From: Cercophora sp. LCS_1
Taxonomy: Eukaryota > Ascomycota > Sordariomycetes > Sordariales > Lasiosphaeriaceae
DNA: 64,000 bases
Reading direction: 5' to 3'
Assembly (NCBI GenBank): GCA_036250225.1
Contig: JAPZLL010000025.1
Location: 434,001 to 498,000, forward strand
Shown here one piece after another: positions 34,600 through 44,663 of the stretch. Numbering within the stretch: the first letter of the stretch is position 1; the number at the start of each line of letters is the position of its first letter. The position numbers and the translations under genes were made by a program. Below the pieces are notes generated by a model. It ran no database searches, had not been told where the DNA came from, and worked only from the letters and a program-made list of their open reading frames with translations.

Positions 34600-37500
34600 A
34601 TGTCCTTCCTACCCCGACAGACGAGTAGACGTGCCTATCCCGGCAGGCGGACAAAAGACCCATCGACTGCCAAACCACCGGTCGGAAACCCACAGGTCGA
34701 ATCATTTGCTCGGTTCCTCCCAACACCCCCAAAATCGGAGGAGCGATGGGACTTGGACCTGGAAAGTGCATGGGGTCCAAGTCCGCCGGAAGAAGAACAC
34801 CGGTTCGGTAATTGAGATCGCGCAAACACTCTTTCTGCCGCTTTTCGATACAACCACCGCGGACTGCCAGGACCGGGCCATGTCGGCCTTACCAATCCTA
34901 CTCCACGCTTTTGCTATCCGATTGTCATCCCGAAATGCCAGCCTAGGGCACTTTTTTCTGAAGAACCAGAAGTACGTCATGTACCCAACATGCTCGGCAA
35001 ACGTTTCTAGGTAAGGTAGTTGATAACAGTGAACAGTCACTTAGGTCCAGCGATTGTAGCATTACAAAAAACTCTACATGGTGAACACTCTCACCGCGGT
35101 GATATTTCATGGGCAGAGGAAGCCGAAAGGTGGATGAACCGGAGCCCAGGACTCGGCATCGCATACCTCGAGTGGTCAGATTATGTGGAAAAGTCATCTT
35201 TAACAGACCCTCTTTCTTGTTACACGTCTTTGCATGTGGGTCTCTTGGAGTCCACCGCAACCGAAGAAGACGACGAATATGCCCTCGAGGCAATGTTATC
35301 GGAGAACTTGCTTTCCGACCTCCTCGAGACACCAGAATTCAAGTGCTTCGCCGCCGCAGTCCGGAACAAAATGCACCTAAGCTCATCGGACGCTCATTGT
35401 CTTAATGCAATTCGGGAATCGGTGTCGTTTTCAATTGAATCGCGGATCGACGATTTCATGAATACACCATTGAAGATAGTCACGAAGACGACGGTGACTT
35501 GGGAACCGCGAAGTTTCATTGATCAACAGGGGTATCTCTCGCCGGAATCTCTTCTTACCGCTCTAGCCATTAGTGGATCCGAACCGAGACCTCAGCTCTT
35601 CTCGTCTACGCAATACCTGGAAAAGACCTGGCCTCTTATTGGCAGGGCTGTTTTGCAGGCGGTTATTGAAGCGGTTGTTTCATCGGAGGATTCGGCATCC
35701 CATGGTCAGTTGCCCATTTTGCTTTGCTACCTGTCTATCGCTCGTCGACTTGTTCTGCTCGCATGACCCAAGTTATTTTGAAGTATTGTGAGAACATTGG
35801 CTAAGTTCCCATCCATTACCTACCTAGTGACCCTCTTTGACGGAACACAAGTGACTGTCGTTTTGGATGGTCCAAAATGCCACGTCCACTGCGAGGGTAT
35901 ATTCTACACCGTAGTAGAAGTCACCGAGGCTGTGGCCTGGCTTGGGGCAGCACTACGCGAAAGCTTGGAAGGCGGTACTGTCGCCCTCAGCATCACCCAG
36001 ATCCACGTGGGCGATGGCAAGTATCCATCTTTTGACTTGGATTTTGTTGAGAGCCCGGTTCCAGATGTGCTAGGCGTTACGTGGGAGGATCACTGCTGTT
36101 GGCATCGGACGATGGATAACCCAGTAATTGCCACGGGGTTCCCGGTCGCGGACAGGCCTGCCGACATTCACGGGCTAGCTAGAGGTCGATCTGGAGGTGA
36201 TTGGACTGTTGATTGGCGCCTCTAGCGTCTGCACCTTCAACGATATGGCTGTCATCAAGGGGTACAACGCTGCCTTTGTTCCGACAAACTGCCGAGACTT
36301 GGTGATTCGGTGGCATCTCATCATCAATGACGACGGAAGTCGGCTCGCCTACACCGATGAGAGGATCACACAGTCCTATGGCCTTCCAATGATGTCAGAA
36401 GACGAACTTCTTAGTTTGCTTGACGTCTCTAGGCATGTTTTGGGTTGGTTGCCGAAAGCGGCCTGCCATATCGGTGAGTTTGCCAAAATTGAAAGTCACG
36501 ATTTGACTAACGCCATAGGTAACAGGCTCACCATCAGCAAGCTATAACATTGGATGGTCTAGCCCCGATCCAATAAGCCCTAGGTGTGCACTTGAGAAAG
36601 TCATCATCTCTGGAGGTACCGGGTTTCTCAGTGCCGGTGCCGAATTCTCGTTTGGCCGCAAGGACAAATCACCCACGATCAAGCGAGACATGGCCTACTT
36701 CGAGGCCCTGAACTCGCTATCAACTTCCTACGTTGTCCTCTATGATATGAAAGACCACCGAGCATGGCTGTGCAACGGCGTGAATGCGTTGCTCCACCTC
36801 GTTCGCGCATCGATTCAACAAGACAGAAGTAGCGCTTTCCGGCAGGAGTTCCTGTTGGACCCAGCTGCCTTGCAAGAAGAGCCGGATGACACAAGTCCCG
36901 AGGCGGCAGTGAGGTTTTTGCGGAACCGGCACAACCTTGCCCTTCCATTGTTCAAAGACCTTGACCAAACTCATCTCGAAGAAGCAACGGCTAACGGTCG
37001 AACAATCGCAACTGAATATCGAACATCCCAGTTAGTGAGCTTGAAGAACCGGGTTGGCCACATCATGGAGGTACTGGAGCAACTCCTCGACTACCAGGCC
37101 AGTGTTGATGTTATCTCTTCTGCGGCGACTAGTGGGCTACCAATGAAACTATCGCCGAGAAGCAGACTAGAGGGGTACCGTTTTATGGACATCGCAGCTC
37201 GTCGTCCTGTCACCGCCAAAACAACCAAACTAGAGATCTTTAACGGTGCTGGGAAGTCATGGGTGGACTTTGTCCGGGCTTTGAAGGCAGTAACTCTTTT
37301 CGGAGAAGGCTTCGGCGAGCTGATCCAACCACCTGACCACGACATTGATGAGGTTTGTCAGTCCTGGAGAACCGTTCCTTGTGATCGGGATTACCTCACT
37401 GTGGGCGAGTACGATCTGTCGCAAATTATCCAGCAGGAAGGAAGCATGTCGTCCAACCCAGTCAAACTGGTACCAGGCATCTTCTGGGACACTGCGCAGC

Positions 37501-37976
37501 AGAGGACATGTTTATCTCACTGTGCAAACAACAAGAGCGTCGAGAATGGATCACAGGGGCTAAGAATGCAGGCCGCCTGCGACCCAGCACAGGCACTTGT
37601 ACCGATGAGCTTCATGAGAGCGTTTACTCGCTCGGGGTCTCAGCCATCAGTTGGCACAGATGGAGCCGTCATATTCGGCCGTAGCAGATTTCACCTGTGG
37701 AAATGGCCTGACCATGGCGAACCAACTCGAGAGCAGACTGCTCCTGCGGACGAAAACGTTGCTACGACGGACACACCAACTGCACATCTGGATACAGAAC
37801 CGAGGAATAGGAACACAGGGGAAAAGGACATCTGGACTGGTATTTCATCGTTTTTCTTGTCGGCTTCGAGACCAAGCACATCAAATCTCCCTACAGAGAC
37901 AAAAAGACAGCGAAAAGCAGAGGAGCGAACAAGGATGTCTAGGGTCATGGCATCAGCAAGGGAGTTTTTATCTTGA
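34600..37976 (+). CDS. Large multi-exon protein of a fungal orphan family, apparently frameshifted
   Basis: Best exon chain: 34600-34807, 34871-35002, 35045-35704, 35828-36473 and 36536-37976. The first two exons give WDLDLESAWGPSPPEEEHRFG joined to PGHVGLTNPTPRFCYPIVI, a credible domain. The donor at 35003 (GTTTCT) is weak. Between 35705 and 35827 either one 123-bp intron or two introns with a 15-bp exon (35773-35787) fit. Later parts include CHVHCEGIFYTVVEVTEAVAWLGAALR, PVADRPADIHGLEVDLEVI and IKGYNAAFVPT, patterns I associate with a large uncharacterised Pezizomycotina family. The frame between 36174 and 36183 is broken by a 4-bp tandem duplication (CTAGCTAG), so the gene may be a recent pseudogene unless the site is an error. 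The C-terminal 100 residues are Ser/Thr/Lys-rich. No catalytic motif, signal peptide or membrane segment. Confidence 0.55.
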
Positions 37977-38852
37977 AGGGCAACAGTTTTCTGGCGTTGA
38001 TCGTGGTTTCGTTAATAGCTCATCTCGTATCTTCATCTCCATCGCTACAAGTGAGGACTTCGCCCCTTCGCGCCTCAGCAAGAAGCGTCAGGAATAGATC
38101 GGAAATTATCATTAATCCTTCCTCGCGACGAAATGGGCTTATTCAGGGCCCCGAACCCCTTTCATTGGTCCCGGGTCGGGTGGGTCTCGGATCGGGCCGG
38201 CATCACGCTCGTCGATCTCCGATGTATCGGCTTAGCTCCGATCCCGGTTCCGGAAGACCTTGCGTCAACCTCCTTGAGCATGTAGAATCAAGTGTGTTCG
38301 TAAAGCATTTTTTTGGCTGCTTGGATGTCTCGGAGAGTCTGTCATGATTGGGTTATTGATCAACGCCTCTTCTCTCGGCGTTTGGAACATCGTGGTCCCG
38401 CCAGCGCATCTTTTCGGATGTTTTGGTTGTCCAAATGACTTGAAATCCCCACGAAAGTTGACCAAGGAGGAACTAACATACAAACACCGGTTTTGTGCTT
38501 GTCACAGTGCTGCACATTTCCATCCCACCCACCACCAAGCACCCCGACCTGCGTAAAAAGCAAACCGCATGTCGATCTCGAGGCCCGTGCAGACACGTCC
38601 GTTTACCCAGTAGGCACCTAGCTAGCGCATCGCCCTAAACCCCTTCATGTCGTGGAACTATCTCCTTGCAAGCGTGCCTCCGAGTCGGACATCCAGCGTC
38701 ACAACGGCCTCTGGTCCGGAGCCGCCATAAAGCCCCCGTTTCCCACCTCCATCCCATCACCTCCACCACATCGCCAACCCCTCTCGCAGGTGAATACAAC
38801 ATACCTACCCTCTCCCGCACCGCCCTTCAAACTCCCAATCCAACCGGCCAAA
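37977..38852. other. Intergenic, no supported gene
   Basis: About 880 bp. Frames around 38265-38556 are open on both strands but neither has a recognisable family or partner exon. Confidence 0.35.
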
Positions 38853-40345
38853 ATGCACCCTCTATCGCTAGCTTGGACCTCCCTCACAACCCTCCTCCCT
38901 TTCTTCTCTGCAACCCCCTCCACGCCACCCTCCATCCTCGCCACTCTCCCGCCTCTCCTGTCCCCCTTGGCCCGCATCATCCTCCCTTCAGACCCCTCCT
39001 ACGACCACTTCAACACCCGCTGGACATCAGGCGGTCGCCCAACCTACACCGCCATCGTCACCGTCTCCACCGAATCCGACATCAGCGCCGTGATCCGCTA
39101 TGCCAACAGCCACTCCATCCCCTTTTTCGCCACGACAGGTGGTCACGGCTCATGGTACGGCCTCTCTTCCTTCGAGGGGATAGCCATCTACATGCGCAAC
39201 CTCACCAAATTTGTCCTGTCTGATGATGGTAAAACCGCTACCTTTGGCGGCGGTCTACGCGGAACGGATGTTACCCATGGCTTGTGGAAATTGGGGAAAC
39301 AGACTGTCACCGGTGCATGCCAGTGCGTCGGACTCATGGGTCCTGCGCTTGGTGGCGGACATGGCTTTTTGCAGGGACGGTATGGGTTGTTGACGGATCA
39401 GATTGTTAGTGCAAGGGTTGTGCTTGGGGATGGGAGTGTTGTTGTGGCGAGTGAGACGGAGAATGAGGGTTTGTTCTGGGGGTTGAGAGGAGCGGGGCAT
39501 AATTTTGGGATTGTGAGTGAGGTGGAGTATCGGGTTTATGATGTTGAAGATAAGGGTGATTGGGCGTGGGAGACATTGGTTTTTAGCGGGGAGCAGCTGG
39601 AGAGGATTTACGAGGTTTCGAATGGTATGATGGAGGGGCAGGGCGAGGGAGTGGTGCATTGGAGTACGTGGGCTATGGTGGTGGAGGTTGACGAGGTGAA
39701 CGTGAGTGGTTTCCAAAGGGGGAGAGAGGGCCAATATGCTAACCGCCCGGACAGCCGGTTATCATTTATCAAGTGTTTTATAATGGAAAGCAGGAAGAGT
39801 TGGAGGAGTATCTTCGGCCGGTGAGGGAAATTGGGACTCTCAGCACAACTGGAGGAACGACAACGTATTATCAGCTCTCACAAGTTGCTGGGTCGACCCT
39901 GATGGGAGGGTGTGCCAGGAACAGGGGACTGTCTCGCTGTATCCGATCGATGTACCCAAGTACGACGTTCCTGCTGTCCGAGAGTGGTACAACACCTTCA
40001 GGGATATGACGCAGGCCGAGCCAGAGCTTGCAGGATCTTTCTGCCTTCTTGAGCAGTATCCAACGCAGGCTGTGCCGGCTGTGCCGAGAGAGAGCACAGC
40101 CTTTGCCCACCGGGACCAGAGACTGCTCCTGTAGGTCAACTTGTCAGAGTGCGGCAGAGTTTTTGCTTACAATTTTCCAGGTCTCCGGTCGTCAACTATC
40201 CCGTGAGTACCTATGACTAACTAGTGATCGTAGATATGAGGGGTGGAGAATCGAGAAGTTGAAGGCACTGAAAGTAAAGTATGACCCTGACAACCGGTTC
40301 GGATACTTTGCCGGGATCATCAAGGACATCCCAGGGGATTTGTGA
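38853..40345 (+). CDS. FAD-linked oxidase, berberine-bridge type, probably decayed
   Basis: The ATG at 38853 opens a short hydrophobic leader (MHPLSLAWTSLTTLLPFF) compatible with secretion. Exon 1 runs to 39701, exon 2 39755-40130, exon 3 40181-40202, last exon from about 40241 to the TGA at 40345. The PCMH FAD domain is clear: SFFATTGGHGSWYGL-like segment with its His (seen as FFATTGGHGSWYGL), GACQCVGLMGPALGGGHGFL with the Cys for bicovalent FAD, and GLFWGLRGAGHNFGIV. The C-terminal BBE motif is seen as WRIEKLKALKVKYDP. Two defects are visible: near 39905 the frame must change by one base between QLSQVAGSTLMG and VCQEQGTVSLYPIDV, and about 45 residues normally present between PVVNYP and WRIEKL are missing. 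Either it is a pseudogene or the sequence has errors there. Its stop is 15 bp from that of the convergent gene. Confidence 0.65.
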
Positions 40346-40360
40346 TATCTGTCGTCCGAC

Positions 40361-41719
40361 CTATGGCCACAATGAGTCGTACATAAACAGCCAATCGTCC
40401 CAGTATTTCTCGTAGTTTCCCACCAGCCAGCTTCGGCCGTCGCCATCGCCTCCAACCCTCCACGGCCGCGTGTGTAACCCCTCCGCCTTCAGATGTCGTT
40501 TTAGCGCGACATTCATGCTGAAGGAGCTGGGACTAACGCCGAGGAAGTACTCGCTCTCCAGCAAAACAATAAAGTCGATCAACGCTTGTTGGTCCCATGT
40601 GAGGGCCTCGAGGGCCGCCAAATCGGCGGGATGGTCCTTCAGAAGATCGTGTTTTGTGATGACGGCTATGCCATGGATTGATCGAGCGGCTGCTGTGAGC
40701 TTATCGGCCTCCGTCTTGTTTCCAGTCGCCAGATATGCAGCCTTGAGGCCCATCGAGGCTGCCCTTCGCAGGTACGCGCCGCTCTGGTCGTCGAACTTGG
40801 GCCAGTTGCCCAACGCGTCGTTCTCGGTCCGCAGGTGCATGCCGGCAAATGCGCCTCCTTGCACTTCATGTCTGATAGAAAAGTTTCGCATGTATGCTGT
40901 TGTCCTCTTGCCCAACTCCAGGATATCGCTTCTAAATCGGAGCAAGCCGCCGAAGGTAGCCACAAACTCCGGGCCATCTCGGTAGACAGGCCAGTCCCAC
41001 TGCACGCCCCATGTGAACCGCAGGATTCGCGGACGAGCGAGGCTCGGAGCAGGAAGTTTAAACTCCTCTGCAGTACTGTCAAGATGAGCTTGGAACTGCT
41101 TGCCAAAGCGATCCGTGTGCTTGTTGAGGTCCCGCTGGTCGCAGCCTCCTCTCCTCCCAAGATTCCGTGGCGTGAACTGCTCTGCCTTGAACGGTTCCGG
41201 CACGTTGGGAATGTCGTCGGTTGTGTTGTAAATCACCATCCGAGGACAAGCCGACTTGAGACTCCGCTGGAAATGTTGTTCGTCAAAAAAGTAGTCAAAG
41301 TCTCGGTGCGGGTTGCTGAGACTTGACAGGTCCGTTTCGGACCGCGTCTTGATCTGCGGAAGAACCAACCCCGTGACGCCCGCTTCAATCCCATATCTCA
41401 CACATGTGAGGATGTAGTTGCGGATATTCCCGATACCGCCCGAGTTGTTGTCGCAAACAAAGACAACCCCTGGCGTCCACGAGGTCTCGCTGCAAACGCG
41501 CTCCAAGGGCCATCCGATAAACGGTGAGTCTGCCCTCGAGAGGTCGATGTGGTTCTGTGGAACCGGTCCTTTGATGATGTCGGTGTTGCATTGGTTGTAA
41601 ATGCATATTTTCGGGAGGCGACAGGCCCAGAGCGTGGCCAGCGCGATCATGCAGACGAGGAGCAAAACGCTCCGCTGCCTAGCCATGACGACTGGGATGT
41701 CATTGAGACGCGCTCCCAT
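40361..41719 (-). CDS. O-fucosyltransferase-like type II membrane protein
   Basis: Single exon, 452 residues from the ATG at 41719 (an internal ATG at 41683 is a possible start). A single membrane anchor lies near the N-terminus (RSVLLLVCMIALATLWAC, about 15-34), with the bulk on the lumenal side, as for Golgi glycosyltransferases. Motifs of the GDP-fucose O-fucosyltransferase-like fold: NNSGGIGNIRNYILTCVRYG near the N-terminal substrate site, FAGMHLRTENDALGNWP with the Arg that binds the nucleotide sugar, AAYLATGNKTEADKL, and a late LLESEYFLGVSPSSFSMNVA. These match fungal proteins often left as hypothetical. It probably glycosylates proteins or lipids in the Golgi; donor and acceptor are not proven. 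Confidence 0.8.
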   Translation of the reverse strand: MGARLNDIPVVMARQRSVLLLVCMIALATLWACRLPKICIYNQCNTDIIKGPVPQNHIDLSRADSPFIGWPLERVCSETSWTPGVVFVCDNNSGGIGNIRNYILTCVRYGIEAGVTGLVLPQIKTRSETDLSSLSNPHRDFDYFFDEQHFQRSLKSACPRMVIYNTTDDIPNVPEPFKAEQFTPRNLGRRGGCDQRDLNKHTDRFGKQFQAHLDSTAEEFKLPAPSLARPRILRFTWGVQWDWPVYRDGPEFVATFGGLLRFRSDILELGKRTTAYMRNFSIRHEVQGGAFAGMHLRTENDALGNWPKFDDQSGAYLRRAASMGLKAAYLATGNKTEADKLTAAARSIHGIAVITKHDLLKDHPADLAALEALTWDQQALIDFIVLLESEYFLGVSPSSFSMNVALKRHLKAEGLHTRPWRVGGDGDGRSWLVGNYEKYWDDWLFMYDSLWP

Positions 41720-42391
41720 CGGCTCAAGATGTCATGCGGAAGGAAAAGGGCAAAAGCCTCATCCGTCAGTCATTGGAGACAAAATAGCAGTGAAGGATGA
41801 GATGGATGCACAAAAAACCGGGCTGCGGGGAGCTTGGATTGGGATGCTATCGGGGGCGGCGATGCCCCATTTCCGGCAACGGAAGCATCGCTCCGCTGAG
41901 GGCCATCGGGCCGACACAGTCGTCGCGGTTGCGGGGCCGGAATGGCACTTGACTGTTCTGGGCGCCGGGACAAGCGTGATGTTCCCTGAGACACGTGGTC
42001 GCGCCGGGCAGGCGATGACACAACCTGCGAAAGCATGTGATGAATTGAGGTCGTGGATGCTCGGTGTCGCGGTGCTTCTCTTCTCGGCGCGCGTTTTGGA
42101 GGCGGACGGGCAAAGCCCGACAAACGAGCAAAACCAGCGAAACAAACCAGGGAACATGCCCAGGCCCATCCACAATGCCCTAAATCACTCGAACCAAATT
42201 TTATTTTGTGGAAAAATGGCTTCAGCGACTGGGCTTGAGATGGCCTGCGAGCTTCACCAGCTGCATTTGGTGTCTCGAGTCTCGACTCCCCTGCCACACA
42301 TCTTGCTGATGCAGCCACACGATGATCCTCCAGCCCGCAGTTACAATCTCTTCTCCATGTCGCGACCAAAGGCCTCGATCATAGTGAAAAA
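41720..42391. other. Intergenic between membrane protein gene and U6 snRNA
   Basis: About 670 bp with long overlapping frames on both strands (GC-rich, no stops by chance), none with a family signature. Confidence 0.35.
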
Positions 42392-42493
42392 AAAAAATGT
42401 TTAGCGTCTCTTTGAGTAGCGTGTCATCCTTAGTGCAGGGGCCATGCTAATCTTCTCTGTATCGTTTCAAATGACCAAATGCCCCGAAGGGCG
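42392..42493 (-). ncRNA. U6: U6 spliceosomal snRNA
   Basis: On the minus strand the sequence starts with the 5' stem-loop GCCCTTCGGGGC, then has the conserved ACGATACAGAGAAGATTAGC block (the ACAGAGA box that pairs with 5' splice sites and the start of the AGC triad), followed by ATGGCCCCTGCACTAAGGAT and GACACGC (U4/U6 stem and internal stem-loop), and ends in a run of T (plus-strand A at 42387-42397), the Pol III terminator. The 5' and 3' ends are set within a few bases. TTTTAT on the plus strand at 42539-42544 (ATAAAA in transcript sense), about 46 bp upstream, is a plausible TATA element. Confidence 0.95.
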
Positions 42494-42538
42494 AGGAAAG
42501 AAAGAGGAAAAGTTGAAAGGCGGAGGGAGGAGCGAAGA

Positions 42539-42544
42539 TTTTAT
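42539..42544 (-). promoter_or_regulatory. TATA-like element of U6
   Basis: ATAAAA in transcript sense about 46 bp upstream of the U6 5' end; a bit farther than in model Pol III type 3 promoters. Confidence 0.4.
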
Positions 42545-42768
42545 GGCCTTCCGAGATGGTCTGTGCACCACCGCAAACATGACAGCCACACCAGCCACCA
42601 CACATCGTCCACAGTGCCAGGGTGGCCCGGCGAGCTTTCACCACGCCACAAACTGAGGGGTCGAGTGCCCCACTAAAAAGTTCAGGTCACAAAAATTTGG
42701 CGCTGGAAAATTGCGACCAGATACCCCGCCAATCTCGAGAGCATCCTCGACCAAACAAACACAGCAAC

Positions 42769-44305
42769 ATGTCGAAGCGCAACGCCGACGAGGACAGCCT
42801 GGCCGGGCCGCTCAAGGGCGGCGACCGGCCAGATGCCATGGACATCGACGAGAAGCCCAACGACATGGGCGAGTTTGAGGACGAATTTGAGGACGAGTTC
42901 GAGAGCGAAGACGAGATTATCGAGGCCGGCGTCGATGGGAGGCCAGATGCCGAAAGGGAAGCAGAGGAAGCAGGTAAGCTGCGCGCTACGCCATTGCGAG
43001 AAGGCGCCTCTGACAATTAGGTGCCCAGGCATGGATGTCGATGGCAGGCCGGGCACATTCATCGTCGGCCGCTCAAAACTCGACCCCGGGCAGACTCTTG
43101 CGCCAGACCCGACGACGTACCGAATGCTGCACAACCTGAGCACACCATGGCCCTGTCTTTCCTTCGATATTGTCCGCGACAACCTCGGCGACAACAGAAG
43201 CGTTTACCCCGCGACGATGTACACGGTGGCAGGCACACAAGCTGATTACAGCAAGGCGAACGACAACTCGCTGCTGGTTATGAAGCTGAGCGGTCTGAGC
43301 AAGATGGAGGGCGAGGACGACTCCGACTCTAGTGACGACGATGACGGCGAAGATGCGGATCCGATTCTCGAGTCCAAGTCAATCCCCCTGACCTCGACGA
43401 CGAACAGGGTACGGTCTCACCAGACACCCTCCCAAGACCCGTCTCGGCCGCCCACTACCCTGACCGCGACCATGACCGAGTCCACAAACGTCTTCATCCA
43501 CGATATCACACCACATCTTGCGTCGTTTGATGCGCCGGGCACCCTCATTACAGCTCAACAAAACAAGCCGGTCTGCACGATCCGGGCGCACAAGTCGGAA
43601 GGTTATGCCGTGGACTGGTCAACTCTCCATCCCGCTGGGAAACTGCTTACTGGCGACAATGACGGCATCATCTACCTGACAACTCGCACCGACGGTGGCG
43701 GTTTCGTGACTGACACGCGCCCCTTCCAGGGCCACGCCAGCAGCGTGGAGGAGATCCAATGGAGTCCTTCCGAGGCGTCCGTCTTCGCCTCTGCATCGAG
43801 CGATGGCACCATCCGGATTTGGGATATTCGAAGCAAGAGCAGGAAACCAGCCCTCACCATGCAGGTCAGCAACGTGGATGTGAACGTCATGTCCTGGTCA
43901 AGGCAAACAACACATCTCCTTGCGTCTGGCGCGGATGATGGTGTCTGGGGAGTCTGGGATCTCCGACAATGGAAACCGAGCGGTACTTCTACCGCCGGGA
44001 GACCTACGCCGATTGCCAGCTTCAACTACCACAAGGAGCAAATCACAAGCGTCGAGTGGCATCCCACCGACGACAGCATCATTGCAGTCGCAGCTGGCGA
44101 TAACACCGTCACGCTGTGGGATTTGGCTGTCGAGTTGGACGATGAGGAGAGCAAGGACACGGCAGGCGTCCAGGACGTGCCGCCGCAGTTGCTGTTTGTG
44201 CATTACCAGAAGATGGCCAAGGAGCTTCATTGGCATCCTCAGATACCCGGCGCGTTGGTAGCCACTGGAGAGGAGTTTAGTGTTTTCAGGACGATTAGCG
44301 TTTAG
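42769..44305 (+). CDS. RRB1: Ribosome assembly WD40 protein RRB1/GRWD1
   Basis: Two exons: 42769-42973 and 43029-44305, intron 55 bp in phase 1 (the acceptor at 43028 keeps frame, the nearer AG at 43020 does not); 493 residues. The N-terminus is acidic and disordered (NDMGEFEDEFEDEFESEDEI), then GMDVDGRPGTFIVGRSKLDPG and YRMLHNLSTPWPCLSFDIV, which is the N-terminal histone/ribosomal-protein-binding type region of this family. At least four WD units are visible, for example SEGYAVDWSTLHPAGKLLTG, SSVEEIQWSPSEASVFASAS, FNYHKEQITSVEWHPTDDSI and AKELHWHPQIPGALVATG. RRB1 chaperones ribosomal protein L3 into pre-60S particles in the nucleolus in yeast; the same role is inferred here. Confidence 0.94.
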
Positions 44306-44663
44306 AACAAGACGAATGAGTTCCCTGATGCCAACATCTGCGATTCGCGTCTGCCTATCCTGTGTGAGTGATCCCTTGGTCGCTGCAGATCAGATCTGCG
44401 GCGGTGAACGATGTCGTGGGATGCAGGGGTGCATCGGACACTGCCTCGTTGGCTCGGACAAGTCACTTGACTTGTCACCTTTCCAGGCCTAGCGGCGAGA
44501 TCCCGTCGCACAATTCATGCACTATGCTTCAGCTGCAAGTCCACTTTTCAGCTGCGGTCCCATCATTGCTGCCTGACCCCTATCGTGATCTCCTCGAAAA
44601 TGTTTGGAAGAAAGCCACGGCGTAGATGATCACCCATCGCGTTGCTCCTAGCGATTTCCGAAC
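44306..44663. other. Intergenic, promoter of the NACHT gene
   Basis: Separates a housekeeping gene from the start of the NLR/HET island. No other feature seen. Confidence 0.35.

Noticed and set aside
36120..36182. Intron (GTAATT...CTAG) to explain the frame change at CTAGCTAG
   Set aside because: It would delete the patterned IATGFPVADRPADIHG segment, so a 4-bp duplication is the better explanation.
41601..42404. 267-codon plus-strand frame
   Set aside because: Starts inside the membrane-protein gene on the other strand and runs into U6; overlapping frames on both strands show it is chance.
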